This document shows, piece by piece, positions 36,422 through 45,624 of a stretch of 64,000 bases of DNA (position 1 is its first letter; each line of letters starts with the position of its first letter). This DNA comes from JABFRJ01 sp033812735 (GTDB lineage Bacteria; Pseudomonadota; Alphaproteobacteria; Rhizobiales; Hyphomicrobiaceae), in the NCBI GenBank assembly GCA_033812735.1, contig JAPXTA010000001.1, positions 1 through 64,000 of the forward strand. Reading direction: 5' to 3'. The notes under the pieces are model-generated. The model was not told the origin of the DNA. It saw nothing but the letters and a program-made list of their open reading frames with translations, and ran no database searches. The position numbers and the translations under genes are program-made.

Positions 36422-37417
36422 TCAAAATGGCAAGCGGGGTTGACGTGGTAGGGACGGTGAGCGTGGCTTCATTTGAGTTCGTCTATCGACGTAGGTGCCA
36501 TAGCCTTTGAAACTAAGTGACGCTTTCAGCCTTCGGATCTTAGCGGCGTCGCCTGTTGCTTCGAAGATCTGCAGCAGCTTGACGAGATCGAGCCAGTAAG
36601 CATCCAAGCCGCGAACCTCTTTTGACAGGGCTCGCCCCGCACGGATATCAGCTTCTGCTTCGAGGAGACGACCAATGGCTATCCAGGGGTCGCCCAATGG
36701 CATGGCCGGCATGGGCACGGTCTGTTGAATGCCCTCGGATAGAAACTGCTCGGCGGCAGAGCGGTGCACATCATAAAGGTGCAGGCTCCCAACGAATTGC
36801 TTGTATTCGCCAACTTCCGCCCCCACTGATCTGGCGACGATCTCCTGTATCATCGTGAAGCAAAAGATATCGTGCGGCAGGCCCAGATATGCGTCTTGGG
36901 ATCGCATCGTGACCATTAGATCCAGCTTTCCCCGGCGCAGAGCAAACTGCATCGCCAAGGTGCATGGAACCTCCGTATGCCGCCGCGCCGTGTCGGATGC
37001 TTCGAAAATCTGAAGAACCGCACGACGGCTATCGGGCTTCTGCTTGAGATTTTCGATTAACGTGCGAACTTGGTCATGACTTGGATGGCTGAACAGTCGA
37101 CGACCATACCCGCCATGCACAGTTTCGCCGTCTTCGGACTCGTCTTTATAGCGATCGATGTAGTACTCAATGAACTCCAGCCGATTGTCGCGCGAAAGAT
37201 ACCAAAGCAGCTCTCCCAACGAGCTGAATGGTCGCCCTCTTGTTTCAGTGCGGCTCAACCGTGCTCTCGGATCTTTTAGCTCCAGAAGCATGCCGCGGCG
37301 CTCGTAAGCAATGCCCAGCTCCTTGGACCTCGATGACTGGGTCTCATCAGCACCCACCAGCAGCCGTGGCAGAAGCTTTCGGCACAAGTCGTCAAGAGTA
37401 GCGGCGACGAGGCGCAT
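36422..37417 (-). CDS. Thymidylate synthase-family pyrimidine (hydroxy)methylase
   Basis: 331 residues from ATG 37417, preferred because AGGA lies 9 bp upstream; the frame continues to 37525. The thymidylate synthase fold is clear: the ELLWYL segment (~69-74), phosphate-binding SRR (130-132), catalytic Cys152 in VPCTLAMQF, RSQD (172-175), GLPH (179-182) and the LHLYDVH segment (~212-218). The key point is residue 183. Where dUMP enzymes have Asn (E. coli N177), this protein has Asp (LPHDIF), the residue found in dCMP hydroxymethylases and known to switch base preference. The product may therefore act on dCMP. It forms an operon with the pyrophosphorylase-like gene. Confidence 0.8.
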   Translation of the reverse strand: MRLVAATLDDLCRKLLPRLLVGADETQSSRSKELGIAYERRGMLLELKDPRARLSRTETRGRPFSSLGELLWYLSRDNRLEFIEYYIDRYKDESEDGETVHGGYGRRLFSHPSHDQVRTLIENLKQKPDSRRAVLQIFEASDTARRHTEVPCTLAMQFALRRGKLDLMVTMRSQDAYLGLPHDIFCFTMIQEIVARSVGAEVGEYKQFVGSLHLYDVHRSAAEQFLSEGIQQTVPMPAMPLGDPWIAIGRLLEAEADIRAGRALSKEVRGLDAYWLDLVKLLQIFEATGDAAKIRRLKASLSFKGYGTYVDRRTQMKPRSPSLPRQPRLPF

Positions 37418-37854
37418 GGCAAGCATCCTGCGGCAGCATTCGAGATACCACGAAGACACAGCTGGCAGCAGCGAATCACTGCGGTAGCTGTGCTTGATTG
37501 TGGGGTACGACGGCGGCGTCGCCAAGTGACCACAGTCACGCAGAACTCTGCTGCATCGGCGATGATCGGCGCTTGGGCTTGTGTTGGATTAGGGAAGCGC
37601 CGTTTGCATGTCGTGTGCAGGGTCGGCAAACGGGCGGCAGGTGCGCCGATGTGCACTAGGCAGATTTCAGTCGTATAACGTATTTTATGCTGAATTGATG
37701 TTATATTTCATATAGTTGCCTATGGTTATAAAGCCGCATTATGTTAAGCGATGATGTTTCGCAGGCTACGCGGCCTTGGCCATAAAATCAGTTTATAAAT
37801 ACACAATCACCATATACATTGCGAATATCACTTAATATTTTAAACGAGCCTGCC
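37418..37854. other. AT-rich intergenic region
   Basis: From ~37670 to 38060 the base composition is far more AT-rich than the neighbours. It contains the dif-like repeat annotated separately and GCATTATGTTAA at 37736-37747, a good match to a XerD half-site. No gene is supported here apart from the short one starting at 37855. Confidence 0.5.
37663..37695. repeat. dif-like direct repeat, left copy
   Basis: GATTTCAGTCGTATAAC followed by GTATTTTATGCTGAAT. The last 28 bp (37668-37695) fit the layout of a Xer site: arm CAGTCGTATAA, 6-bp centre, arm TTATGCTGAAT, which matches the E. coli XerD arm at 9 of 11. The copy at 54003-54035 matches it at 26 of 33 positions, including 16 of the first 17. 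It could instead be a shared promoter of the minus-strand genes to its left. Confidence 0.45.
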
Positions 37855-38013
37855 ATGAAATCATCGGAAGAAATAATAGACAAACTGCAAGATCTTACTC
37901 TGGCAGCCGCCATGCGACGCTTATCGGTTCTGATCTTGTGCCTGATAAGCCTATTCGTAGGTCTCAGTGTAGGTTTGCTGGTCGGCATTCCTGTCGGTCG
38001 GGGCTATTTCTGA
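37855..38013 (+). CDS. Small single-pass membrane protein
   Basis: 52 residues from ATG 37855 (MKSSEEIIDKLQ). A short charged helix is followed by a ~27-residue hydrophobic segment rich in Leu, Val and Gly, ending in RGYF. No Shine-Dalgarno is obvious. It precedes the glycosyltransferase gene in the AT-rich patch. The family was not recognised. Confidence 0.4.
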   Translation: MKSSEEIIDKLQDLTLAAAMRRLSVLILCLISLFVGLSVGLLVGIPVGRGYF

Positions 38014-38064
38014 TCCCGAGCCTGGGCGTCCACCTATTTCTCACTCATTTTTGTAATAATTATC

Positions 38065-40809
38065 GTGATTCGACCTTTTGTACTTAACCACAATACGTTT
38101 CTCCGTCCTGACAGCGCTCATGCCTCTGAGGCCGATCTCGATAAGCTTCTGCGGGACATCGGAGGGAACTCCGGAAACAGCTACATCACTTATGCGCTGG
38201 CACGGCAAACACCACTAGATCGCCTCGATGGCGTGGCCAATGTGTTCGCCGACGGTGCCATCGATAGTATCAACGTCGCTGCCGTCAACTCCAAGTACAC
38301 ACATGTCTATCTGGTGCTGCAGGATCATCTGCGACTGAGCACTGGTGGATTGCCGTGGGAGGCTCTGGCGCAGTTGATCGCCAAGTTTCGAATTCCGGTC
38401 GTTGTATTCAGTCTCGGCGCGAATAGCTTCGGGGAAACGCCCCGGGAGCTCGCAGCAGCATTGCCGGCTGAAATGGTCGCTGCGTTTCGCGAGATTTCCG
38501 ATCACTCGATGTCGTTGGGCATTCGGGGCGCTTTCACCGCAGAGGTTCTCGATCATCTCGGCATCTCGAACTACGCGGTTGTCGGTTGCCCAGCTTGGTT
38601 CGAAGCTGGACCGGGTCGAGTCGTGCCGTACCCAGAATTCGACGCAACCAAGCCGATCGCCGCTACGGGCCTTTTCTCACATGCGCAGACAGATCAGATA
38701 CACTTTCTGCTTCAAGACGAGACGCTCTTTTTACGTAGCATGTTCCACGGCACGTGTCCTGCGCCGGATGCTGCAGCCGGCCTGATCCACGGCTATCCAC
38801 ACTACGGGCCTTGCGCGGTCTCTGCATTTTATGCCGGACGCATGCATTTCTACGCCGACATGGGTGCTTGGAAGAAGGCTCTGTCAAAGGGTTTCTCTTT
38901 CGCCGCGGGGACCCGCGTGCATGGAGCCTTCGCCGCCATGAACGCTGGCTTGCCGGCCTTGTGTACCTCGGGTGATGCGCGTTCGAGGGAGATGTGCGAG
39001 CTGTTCAAGCTGCCGCACCAGCCAGGAATTTGTGCTGCGGATCTGCCTCTCGAACGGCTCTATGAGTTGGCCGATCCAACCGCTGCCAACTCGGCTTATC
39101 CGCAAGCCTATGACAATTTCATATCGTGGATGCAGAGTCTTGGCATCCATTCGGTCCAGGGACTTCATGCAGACCCTAAGTGGCCGATCGGCCGAATCGA
39201 GCCGCGACCCAAGCTGGAACAAGACCAACTGATGATGTCGGCATTGACTCTCGCGGGCAAGACCGAAGATGAGCAAGAGTCAAACGTAGTGAGCGAGGTA
39301 TCACTAAGCGGCAATGAGCGGACGACACCACTGCTGTCAATCTGCATTCCAACATATAATCGAGCTGGACATCTGGAGAAGCTCTTGCGCTTCCTGTCCG
39401 CCAATATTCTTTCGAACACGCGCTATTCGATTGAATTGATCGCCGTCAATAATGCATCGACAGACAACACTCGAGAGATGCTCGATGGTCTGCATGACGA
39501 TCGCATTCGCATCGTGCACCGGGAGGCGCATCTTCCGACGGCCGAGGAGAACATCTTCCACAGCGTCGGGCTCTGCAACGGCGAGTTTGTCTGGTTCCTC
39601 GGCGATGATGATGTGCCGGTTCTGGAGAATTTCGACGACCACTATGCGCTGATCGAGGCCGGCACGCATGACTTCTACCTCTTTAATCCCGCGATAGCAG
39701 ACAGTCGCGGCACCATTGCCGTGCTGCAGAATGTGAAGATGAACCGCGCATTATTGGAGTTGCCGATCGCCGACTTGATCGGGATGATCGGTTGCTTTTT
39801 CACGCTTGCGGGCATTTCGAATGGCATCATCCGGCGGAGCCTTGTGACGACCGAACGTGGTCTCCACTTCATGGGCGTGTCCCAGATCTACAGCATGGTT
39901 GCCTGGATGATCGACGCAGTGAAGACGGCCCGGTCCGTGTTCGTGAATGCCCCGCTCGTCTACTATCGCGAAAACGACTACAGCGATGGCCATTGGCAGC
40001 GTGTAGCTGCTCGACTTGGGGTTGGCGATCAATATTTCTGGTCGACGGGCGTCTTGGCTCTGCTTCGCGAACTCATTGCTCAGGGTGCGCTAATGCCTGC
40101 AGATGTAGGGCGGATCAAGGAGGTCAACAGGGAAGGCCAGCGGCACAACTTGATCGACGACATGATGTTCAAATTCTACTTGCAGCTCAAGACGGCGCGA
40201 TCGGATGCTTCATCACGCCAGCAGATTTCGATCGAGGAAATGACAGACGTGGCCCGCTTCTTCGCCGAGGTCGAGCCGACGACATTCGATCTCGTTGAAT
40301 GCTTGAAAAGAATGGCCCTGGCAAACGGGGATTTCGAGGACTTGGAACAGCAGTTCTTGCAGCGCTTCGGTGAGCGTCAAGCCGCCGGGGTCTGGGTGCG
40401 TGCGGTGCAACGGATCTACAAGGGCTATGAGGTCATCAAGACTCCTGTGCAATTCACGGCGATCCGGTTGGGGTATGGGTCCCGCGATCGCATCATGATG
40501 ACGGTCGATCCTCTGTCATGCCCTCCTCACGTGCTTGCTGCGCCAACCTGGCCCGAACTGGCGGCGCAACTCGATCTCCAGCCGTATTTTGTCGAACCTC
40601 CTTGTGAGCCGCCGCCGATCGTCACGCCGGTTCATGTTCATGTGCCGCCATTGGGTGACGAGCACGGCCGCCAAGCTGCCATGCTGAGTGAGGCACTTGG
40701 ACGCCTTAATTCAGTTTACAACTCGAGCTCCTGGCAGCTCACCTATCCGTTGCGAGCGGTGCGGGTATTGCTCAGTAGGATCGTCAGGACGATCTTTGGT
40801 CGTTCGTAG
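38065..40809 (+). CDS. Polysaccharide pyruvyl transferase-like / GT2 glycosyltransferase fusion
   Basis: 914 residues from GTG 38065; no clear Shine-Dalgarno. The N-terminal ~350 residues fit the polysaccharide pyruvyl transferase family, with VVFSLGANSFGE and the hallmark GTRVHGAFAAMNAGLP at ~282-297. A family 2 glycosyltransferase begins at ~423 (LLSICIPTYNRAGHLEKLL), with NNASTDN (~464-470) and the DDD metal site in FLGDDDVP (~511-518). The C-terminus ends with SSSWQLTYPLRAV, common at the end of bacterial glycosyltransferases. No other surface-polysaccharide genes accompany it. It may modify an existing glycan, altering phage adsorption. Confidence 0.82.
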   Translation: MIRPFVLNHNTFLRPDSAHASEADLDKLLRDIGGNSGNSYITYALARQTPLDRLDGVANVFADGAIDSINVAAVNSKYTHVYLVLQDHLRLSTGGLPWEALAQLIAKFRIPVVVFSLGANSFGETPRELAAALPAEMVAAFREISDHSMSLGIRGAFTAEVLDHLGISNYAVVGCPAWFEAGPGRVVPYPEFDATKPIAATGLFSHAQTDQIHFLLQDETLFLRSMFHGTCPAPDAAAGLIHGYPHYGPCAVSAFYAGRMHFYADMGAWKKALSKGFSFAAGTRVHGAFAAMNAGLPALCTSGDARSREMCELFKLPHQPGICAADLPLERLYELADPTAANSAYPQAYDNFISWMQSLGIHSVQGLHADPKWPIGRIEPRPKLEQDQLMMSALTLAGKTEDEQESNVVSEVSLSGNERTTPLLSICIPTYNRAGHLEKLLRFLSANILSNTRYSIELIAVNNASTDNTREMLDGLHDDRIRIVHREAHLPTAEENIFHSVGLCNGEFVWFLGDDDVPVLENFDDHYALIEAGTHDFYLFNPAIADSRGTIAVLQNVKMNRALLELPIADLIGMIGCFFTLAGISNGIIRRSLVTTERGLHFMGVSQIYSMVAWMIDAVKTARSVFVNAPLVYYRENDYSDGHWQRVAARLGVGDQYFWSTGVLALLRELIAQGALMPADVGRIKEVNREGQRHNLIDDMMFKFYLQLKTARSDASSRQQISIEEMTDVARFFAEVEPTTFDLVECLKRMALANGDFEDLEQQFLQRFGERQAAGVWVRAVQRIYKGYEVIKTPVQFTAIRLGYGSRDRIMMTVDPLSCPPHVLAAPTWPELAAQLDLQPYFVEPPCEPPPIVTPVHVHVPPLGDEHGRQAAMLSEALGRLNSVYNSSSWQLTYPLRAVRVLLSRIVRTIFGRS

Positions 40810-40829
40810 GACTGACTAACGGAGAGGCA

Positions 40830-41312
40830 TCACCGCAAGCTGATCGCCCCGATGAGAACGCCCATAAAATCCCGCCGTGGATCGGTCGTGACGGTCGATT
40901 TGAGCGGCATGGCCAGCACTGGCCTGCCGTGACGGCTGATCGGGGTGGCATCGATGTCGCGATTGAGGAAAAGGTGGCAGACGTGGGGCTCGGCCGGCGG
41001 GAAGCAGGCGTACCAGACCGAGATATTGAAGAAGGTTTCGAAGTTCCGGAAGGTGCGGTGCTCGTAGGCGTCGATCAGGATGTGGTCGTCGTAGATCGAC
41101 TTCGCCTTCACGTCGAAGGCGAGCGTGCCGATGGTCGGCAGCCCGACCAGAAAATCCGGCCGCTTGATCTCGCCACGCAATCCCTTCGGCACGGTGAGCG
41201 GCGACTGCTCGACATACATGTGAGGGAGCACGCAGCGATCGAGCCATACCCGAAACCGTTCCTCGGCCGCATGTCCCTGCTCCTTGCGTGCTTGTCGCGA
41301 TAGCCGCGTCAT
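40830..41312 (-). CDS. Hypothetical protein with nuclease-like core
   Basis: 160 residues from ATG 41312; the frame extends upstream but over the previous gene. DFLVGLPTIGTLAFDVKAKS (~53-72) has the D...D-x-K spacing of PD-(D/E)xK proteins, and the preceding helix RKEQGHAAEERFRVWL suits that fold. It is the last gene of a minus-strand set running from ardC. Its start is 4 bp beyond the stop of the gene before. Function unknown. Confidence 0.65.
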   Translation of the reverse strand: MTRLSRQARKEQGHAAEERFRVWLDRCVLPHMYVEQSPLTVPKGLRGEIKRPDFLVGLPTIGTLAFDVKAKSIYDDHILIDAYEHRTFRNFETFFNISVWYACFPPAEPHVCHLFLNRDIDATPISRHGRPVLAMPLKSTVTTDPRRDFMGVLIGAISLR

Positions 41313-41316
41313 GCGG

Positions 41317-41985
41317 TCATCCGCTCTCGGGCGACGTGCCTCGCGGCCGTTTGCGGGATCGGACCGGCGCCATCGGTTTTGGAGACCGGGACTTCGACCG
41401 GCTCTGGCGCTTGGCGACCTCGCCCTGTGCCTCGGCCCATGAGAAGAGATCACCCTGCGCTTTCGTCGTGACGGCCTTGCTCCAACCCTTGCCCTTGGCT
41501 TCCGCATCGAGCCAGGCGGTGACAAAGGTGACGGGGCCGCCGGCATTCATCAGCACAAGTGGCGCCATGAAGTGCGAGCGGTATCCCGTCTCGGTGATCG
41601 GCAGCGGTGCCTTCTTCGGCATCATGCTCTCGATTTCGAGGTGATCGTTGCCGCTCGACAGATAATCACGCGCATGCGTGATGCGGACGGCGATGGTGGC
41701 GCCACTCGCCGGATCGCGCCACTGGATCTCATAGCGTGTCTTGCGCGGGGCGTTGCCGCCGAGCGGCTGGCGTTCAGATGATGCTTCTCCAGGCTTTCGC
41801 GCGATCTCGTCGGCGATGCGCTTTTTTGCTTCGGTCAGGTTCCGGGCACGCACGGTGATCTGGTCGTGACTGTCCTCGGACGTGGCGATGAACACGTCGG
41901 GCCCGGCGCCCCAGTAGGCGCCGTCGCTGTCATAGCCCTGCGCGTCGACGCGAATGCGCTGGATGTCGTGTTTCAGCGCGTTCAT
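41317..41985 (-). CDS. Hypothetical plasmid-type protein
   Basis: 222 residues, family not recognised. The N-terminal ~60 residues read like a beta-rich domain (GPDVFIATSEDSHDQITVRA). The middle (~85-165) is another beta region (RYEIQWRDPASGATIAVRIT). The tail is Arg/Lys/Pro-rich. Its start overlaps the upstream gene by 4 bp (ATGA), so it is translated in the ardC operon. Confidence 0.7.
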   Translation of the reverse strand: MNALKHDIQRIRVDAQGYDSDGAYWGAGPDVFIATSEDSHDQITVRARNLTEAKKRIADEIARKPGEASSERQPLGGNAPRKTRYEIQWRDPASGATIAVRITHARDYLSSGNDHLEIESMMPKKAPLPITETGYRSHFMAPLVLMNAGGPVTFVTAWLDAEAKGKGWSKAVTTKAQGDLFSWAEAQGEVAKRQSRSKSRSPKPMAPVRSRKRPRGTSPESG

Positions 41986-42560
41986 GAAGCGTCCCCCGGC
42001 TTTGGACCAGGTGCCGCGCGGGAGCTGCCATGTAGACGTGCATCGGTATCCGGATCACGCCGGGGCGTTTCGCTTGGCCACTCCTGCGGGATTGGATGGG
42101 CCGCGGCAAAAGCCGCGACGCGGGCGGCGATGGTGGCGGCCGGCAGGCGGATGTCATCGGTGAGCTTGAAGTAGCGGTAGCCGAGACGGGCATAGATATC
42201 GGTGAGATTGCCCCACAATCGCTCGGAGATGCGGAAGCTCTCGACACCGTTCCGGCTCGTCCAGCCGACTGGCGGCAACACATTGAGTGCGTCGGTAAAT
42301 TCCGCTTCGGTGACCTCGCTAACGTCGCGCTTGTAGCGCGCGGCGCCTGCAGCATCGGCCAGTTTCCAGGCCTCCTCGAACGCCATGCGCTGAGCCAGCG
42401 GATAGCGCTCGCGGACCTGTATTTCGTTCTCGGAACAATGCAGTGTCAGCCCATCGTCGGGATGAATGAGATCGAGCACCGTCGTTTCGCCGGGCACGTA
42501 CCAGCATTCGGTGAAGGCGGTGTAGGGGAGCCTGCGGCGCGAAGATTGTTCGTTCGTCAT
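41982..42560 (-). CDS. DUF1419-like protein
   Basis: 192 residues. The segment ALNVLPPVGWTSRNGVESFR (~90-109), followed by SERLWGNLTDIYARLGYRYF, is the pattern I associate with DUF1419 proteins of rhizobial plasmids. The N-terminal part (~1-75) contains a predicted beta fold. It overlaps ardC upstream and the next gene downstream by 4 bp each. Function unknown; the context suggests a plasmid establishment role. Confidence 0.65.
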   Translation of the reverse strand: MTNEQSSRRRLPYTAFTECWYVPGETTVLDLIHPDDGLTLHCSENEIQVRERYPLAQRMAFEEAWKLADAAGAARYKRDVSEVTEAEFTDALNVLPPVGWTSRNGVESFRISERLWGNLTDIYARLGYRYFKLTDDIRLPAATIAARVAAFAAAHPIPQEWPSETPRRDPDTDARLHGSSRAAPGPKPGDAS

Positions 42561-43681
42561 GCGCGCGGTCCCTTCTGACGAGAGGCAGGTGCCGAACGCG
42601 GCACCTCGTCCGGTCGCCCCGGCAGTTCGCGCGTCGCGATAGGAGCGGTGTGATCGGGCGCGGCGGCATCACGAGGTGACGGATCGGTCCCGGGTTGCAG
42701 GCCGATCAGGTAGTCGACGGCGCGGGTGGCGAAGGACGCGGCGGAGAAGATCGCCTTGTCGTCGTCTTTCAGGACCTGGAGCCACGAAGCGCAGTACTGC
42801 GCATGATCGATGCGCGGCGTGTTGGTGACCTCGAGGTGGGCGCACAGGAACGCCGCACCCAGCTCGGCGACCAATTCTTCGAAGGCGTAGGACTTGTCGG
42901 CGAAGCGCTCACCGAACTGGCGGTTCAATCTGTGATCGGCACCGCTGCCGTGAATTTCTTCGTGGAGCAGGGTCGAGTAGTAGGCTTCCGTCGGTGTCGA
43001 TGATGCAGTCCCAGTGAACAGCGCGCGCGGCGGCATCTGGATGAAGTCGCCATCACCGCGGGAATCCCGGTGCCGATAGAAGGCGCGCTGGCCACCTTCA
43101 CGGACCTCAATGCCGACGGCGGCGACGAAGGCATCGACGCGTTCGAGGCGCTGCGTGAGATCGGTGCGCGGAACGGCAGGCGGCAGCACTTTGGCGCGGA
43201 GCTCGTCGGGGGCGTCGACCTGATCGATGTTGAACACCCAGGCGGGCTTAGCGAAAAGACGCTTCGGGTCCTCGTCAGAGTCCTCACTCGACGGCGGTGC
43301 CGCTTCCTTCTGGGATTTGGGAACCCACTCGCCATACTTGACGATGAGGGAGCCTTTCTCGCCCTTGCGCACCTGGGCGCCGAGCTCCTCGTATTGCCGG
43401 TAGGTGGCCCAGACCTGATGCTCGAACTTCTTGGCGTCGGCATCGATCCACAGCGAGAGGATGTTGGAGCCGCGGTAGGGCTTGTCGGTCAGTGCGTTCT
43501 TCGGCAGCGTGAACGCGACGCCCGGACGATGCCAGGGCATCTCGAAGGTACCGGCACCGGCGGCGATGGCGGCGGCGATCTTCTCTGTGATGGCCTGATG
43601 AACATCCAATCTCGGCGAGCGTGGAGAGGTGTCGTCGAGGGCCTGGTAGGTTCGGGGTTTGCGGGGTTTGTGTTTCGGCAT
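42557..43681 (-). CDS. ardC: ArdC-like antirestriction protein
   Basis: 374 residues. The N-terminal ~140 residues are the ArdC single-strand-DNA-binding domain (DVHQAITEKIAAAIAAGAG, then MPWHRPG, KPYRGSNILSLWI, and RKGEKGSLIVKYGEW). The C-terminal part is a zincin-like peptidase with HEEIHGSGA (~239-247) followed by EELVAELGAAFLCA, giving the third ligand. ArdC proteins protect incoming plasmid DNA from type I restriction. It is the first gene of a four-gene set with ATGA overlaps. Its Shine-Dalgarno (AGGAG) lies in the 3' arm of an 18-bp hairpin (43687-43738), an unusual leader. Confidence 0.9.
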   Translation of the reverse strand: MPKHKPRKPRTYQALDDTSPRSPRLDVHQAITEKIAAAIAAGAGTFEMPWHRPGVAFTLPKNALTDKPYRGSNILSLWIDADAKKFEHQVWATYRQYEELGAQVRKGEKGSLIVKYGEWVPKSQKEAAPPSSEDSDEDPKRLFAKPAWVFNIDQVDAPDELRAKVLPPAVPRTDLTQRLERVDAFVAAVGIEVREGGQRAFYRHRDSRGDGDFIQMPPRALFTGTASSTPTEAYYSTLLHEEIHGSGADHRLNRQFGERFADKSYAFEELVAELGAAFLCAHLEVTNTPRIDHAQYCASWLQVLKDDDKAIFSAASFATRAVDYLIGLQPGTDPSPRDAAAPDHTAPIATRELPGRPDEVPRSAPASRQKGPRA

Positions 43682-43686
43682 GCTGG

Positions 43687-43738
43687 CTCCTTTCGCTGCT
43701 GGGGTTCACCCGGTGAGGGGCCCCGGCAGCGAAAGGAG
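43687..43738. promoter_or_regulatory. Long hairpin upstream of ardC covering its ribosome binding site
   Basis: Arms 43687-43704 and 43721-43738 pair over 18 bp with one non-Watson-Crick pair, around a 16-nt loop. On the plus strand that pair is T-G; on the minus strand it would be A-C. The minus-strand Shine-Dalgarno of ardC lies inside the arm nearest the gene. Possible roles are an RNA hairpin that masks the start, or a folded single-stranded promoter used when plasmid DNA enters a cell, as described for Frpo. Confidence 0.65.
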
Positions 43739-43830
43739 ACGCCTGGTCATGTTCCCGAGGTCTTCGGATGCGGGACTTGCATCCGTGCCTCGCCAGACGT
43801 TCCTTCCTCCCAAAAACTTGGAGAGCAGGC

Positions 43831-44418
43831 TCAGGCGTCGGCGGACGGAGCCTTGTCGCGGCCCTTGCGATTGCGTGAGGCGGCGTTGGCCCGTGCGGCT
43901 GCGGCATCGGGCGCTGCGGGTGGCTGTGCCGCGCGTTCGGCTTCGAGGGTTGCTGCGGATTTCCAGGTGAGCAAGCTGCCGCCGAAGCGCAGTCCGGATT
44001 TGCCGGCGAGATCGCGTGCGAACACGGTGTAGCGGCCCTTGGCGTTCCAGAACGAGCCGATGTCAGTGTAGCCTTTGCCGGGGCGGTTCCTGAGCGTGAT
44101 GTAGAGCGGGATGTCGCGGGCCTGCGCATCGAACAGCTCGGCGGGGCGTGTGCCGGTCTTCTTGAATTCGGCCTGCAGGATGGCGTCCTTGGCGGCGAGA
44201 TCGCGATCACGTGCGGTCGCATAGCCGCCCCAGATGGTGGACACTTCACCATTGCGCGGATCGGTGACCTCGCGTGGCTCGAGCTTACGAATGTCGTAGA
44301 TGTCGCCGTCTGGCGTGGTGAACCAGCCGGCGTGTGTGCCGGCATTGATGAAGAAGCCGGCCTGCTCGGGTTGGGTCGCGTCGGTCTGCGGTTGGGCGGT
44401 CGCGTTGGGCGTGGTCAT
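43831..44418 (-). CDS. Plasmid-type hypothetical protein
   Basis: 195 residues from ATG 44418, chosen because GAGGAGATCATCATC precedes it. The first ~145 residues form one beta-rich domain (FFINAGTHAGWFTTPDGD, RNGEVSTIWGGYAT, YITLRNRPGKGYTDIGSFW). The C-terminal 50 are Ala/Arg-rich. It is not recognised as a named domain, though it resembles small proteins of rhizobial plasmids. It lies upstream of ardC on the same strand, separated by 149 bp holding the hairpin. Confidence 0.65.
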   Translation of the reverse strand: MTTPNATAQPQTDATQPEQAGFFINAGTHAGWFTTPDGDIYDIRKLEPREVTDPRNGEVSTIWGGYATARDRDLAAKDAILQAEFKKTGTRPAELFDAQARDIPLYITLRNRPGKGYTDIGSFWNAKGRYTVFARDLAGKSGLRFGGSLLTWKSAATLEAERAAQPPAAPDAAAARANAASRNRKGRDKAPSADA

Positions 44419-44574
44419 GATGATGATCTCCTCTTGAATGGGTGGGTTCCGTTTCGAGCTCGAGGCTAGGGAGGATGGCGCGTGCGGATAAGCCGGCGCG
44501 TGGGCACGAACTCGAATTGCGTGGCTGTTCTGGCGGGTTGGACTGGCCATTTTGGCGGGGACGCGCATACCGCT

Positions 44575-44961
44575 TCAGTTCGGCGGGCCGCCGGCGAAGT
44601 GATGCAGCAACGTGTCGAAGAAGACGCTGGCATCGAACGAGCCATCGGCATCGAGCTCCATGTCGGCGACGAGGAGCACGAGCACACGATCGAACGAGCG
44701 GCGGCGCTGCAACGATGCGGCCTTGTAGTAGCGCGACCAAGCCGGCCAGCGCGGATCGTTGAACAGGCGGGCTGTGGCGAGGAGGCGCAAAGTCAGTGCG
44801 GTCGCCTCCGGCTCGCGGCAACCGAGCGCCCGTGCGACGAGGTGCATGTGATGGGGGCGGATCGGATCGATATCGGCGAGGTGGGCGAGGCAATCGAGCG
44901 CGGCGCCGACGACGGCAGGGGCGATGACAGCAGCGCGGGGATCGAGGGCTTGGTCTTGCAT
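44575..44961 (-). CDS. Hypothetical all-helical protein
   Basis: 128 residues from ATG 44961 (MQDQALDPRAAVI); the upstream part of the open frame does not look coded. Mostly helical, with no membrane segment (AALDCLAHLADIDPIRPHHM, then EATALTLRLLATARLFNDP). Unknown family; same strand as the ardC set. Confidence 0.55.
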   Translation of the reverse strand: MQDQALDPRAAVIAPAVVGAALDCLAHLADIDPIRPHHMHLVARALGCREPEATALTLRLLATARLFNDPRWPAWSRYYKAASLQRRRSFDRVLVLLVADMELDADGSFDASVFFDTLLHHFAGGPPN

Positions 44962-45624
44962 GACGGGGTCTCCGGTTCCGACGTGGAACCCGAAGCCTCG
45001 CCAAACGGCGCGCGATGTTGAAGCTATCAGCGCGATATCGAGCTTCCAGTCACCGACACGCACACGCGACGACGTGATCCGGTCCGTCACCACATGCGCC
45101 CTGCCGCCGGCCAGGCAACTTCGCTGACCAGCCCTCGATAACAGACCTCTGCCATCCTCCTCTGCCCCGCGCATTTCCCTTGTTCGACCGCGCCGCAGGC
45201 TTTCCCTCACCCCGACCGCGGACTGACGCGGCCGTCGCGCGCAGGGGCGGTCAAGGCCGGTTTCGATGCGGCTGTGCCTTGACGGCTCCGAGCACGATGG
45301 CAGGGTCGATCGGTCGGGTCGAATGAACCGCAATGGCCAGTTTCATCGATACTGTCGTCTGCGTGACCGCAGATCCGCGTGAGGGATGGTCACCCGCATG
45401 GGCGGAGACCCACTTTGCTCATGGAAATGACGGACAGGGGCTCCGGTCGGGCGCATCTTCCGCGACCGACTACAGCCCGACCCCGCGCCGTTCGCGCGGG
45501 GGCACGACCGACTTCAACTTGTTTCCATCTTGCGTCTGAGGATGCCATTTTCACCGCGCTGCACTGGCGTGCGGACTGTCATGGTACAGTCGAGCAAGAC
45601 GACTGTGATCGAGAGAGTGAGCGG
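44962..45624. other. Intergenic stretch with no supported gene
   Basis: 663 bp. Open frames exist on both strands but none shows a convincing start or a protein-like composition. No repeat or hairpin of note was seen. Confidence 0.4.
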
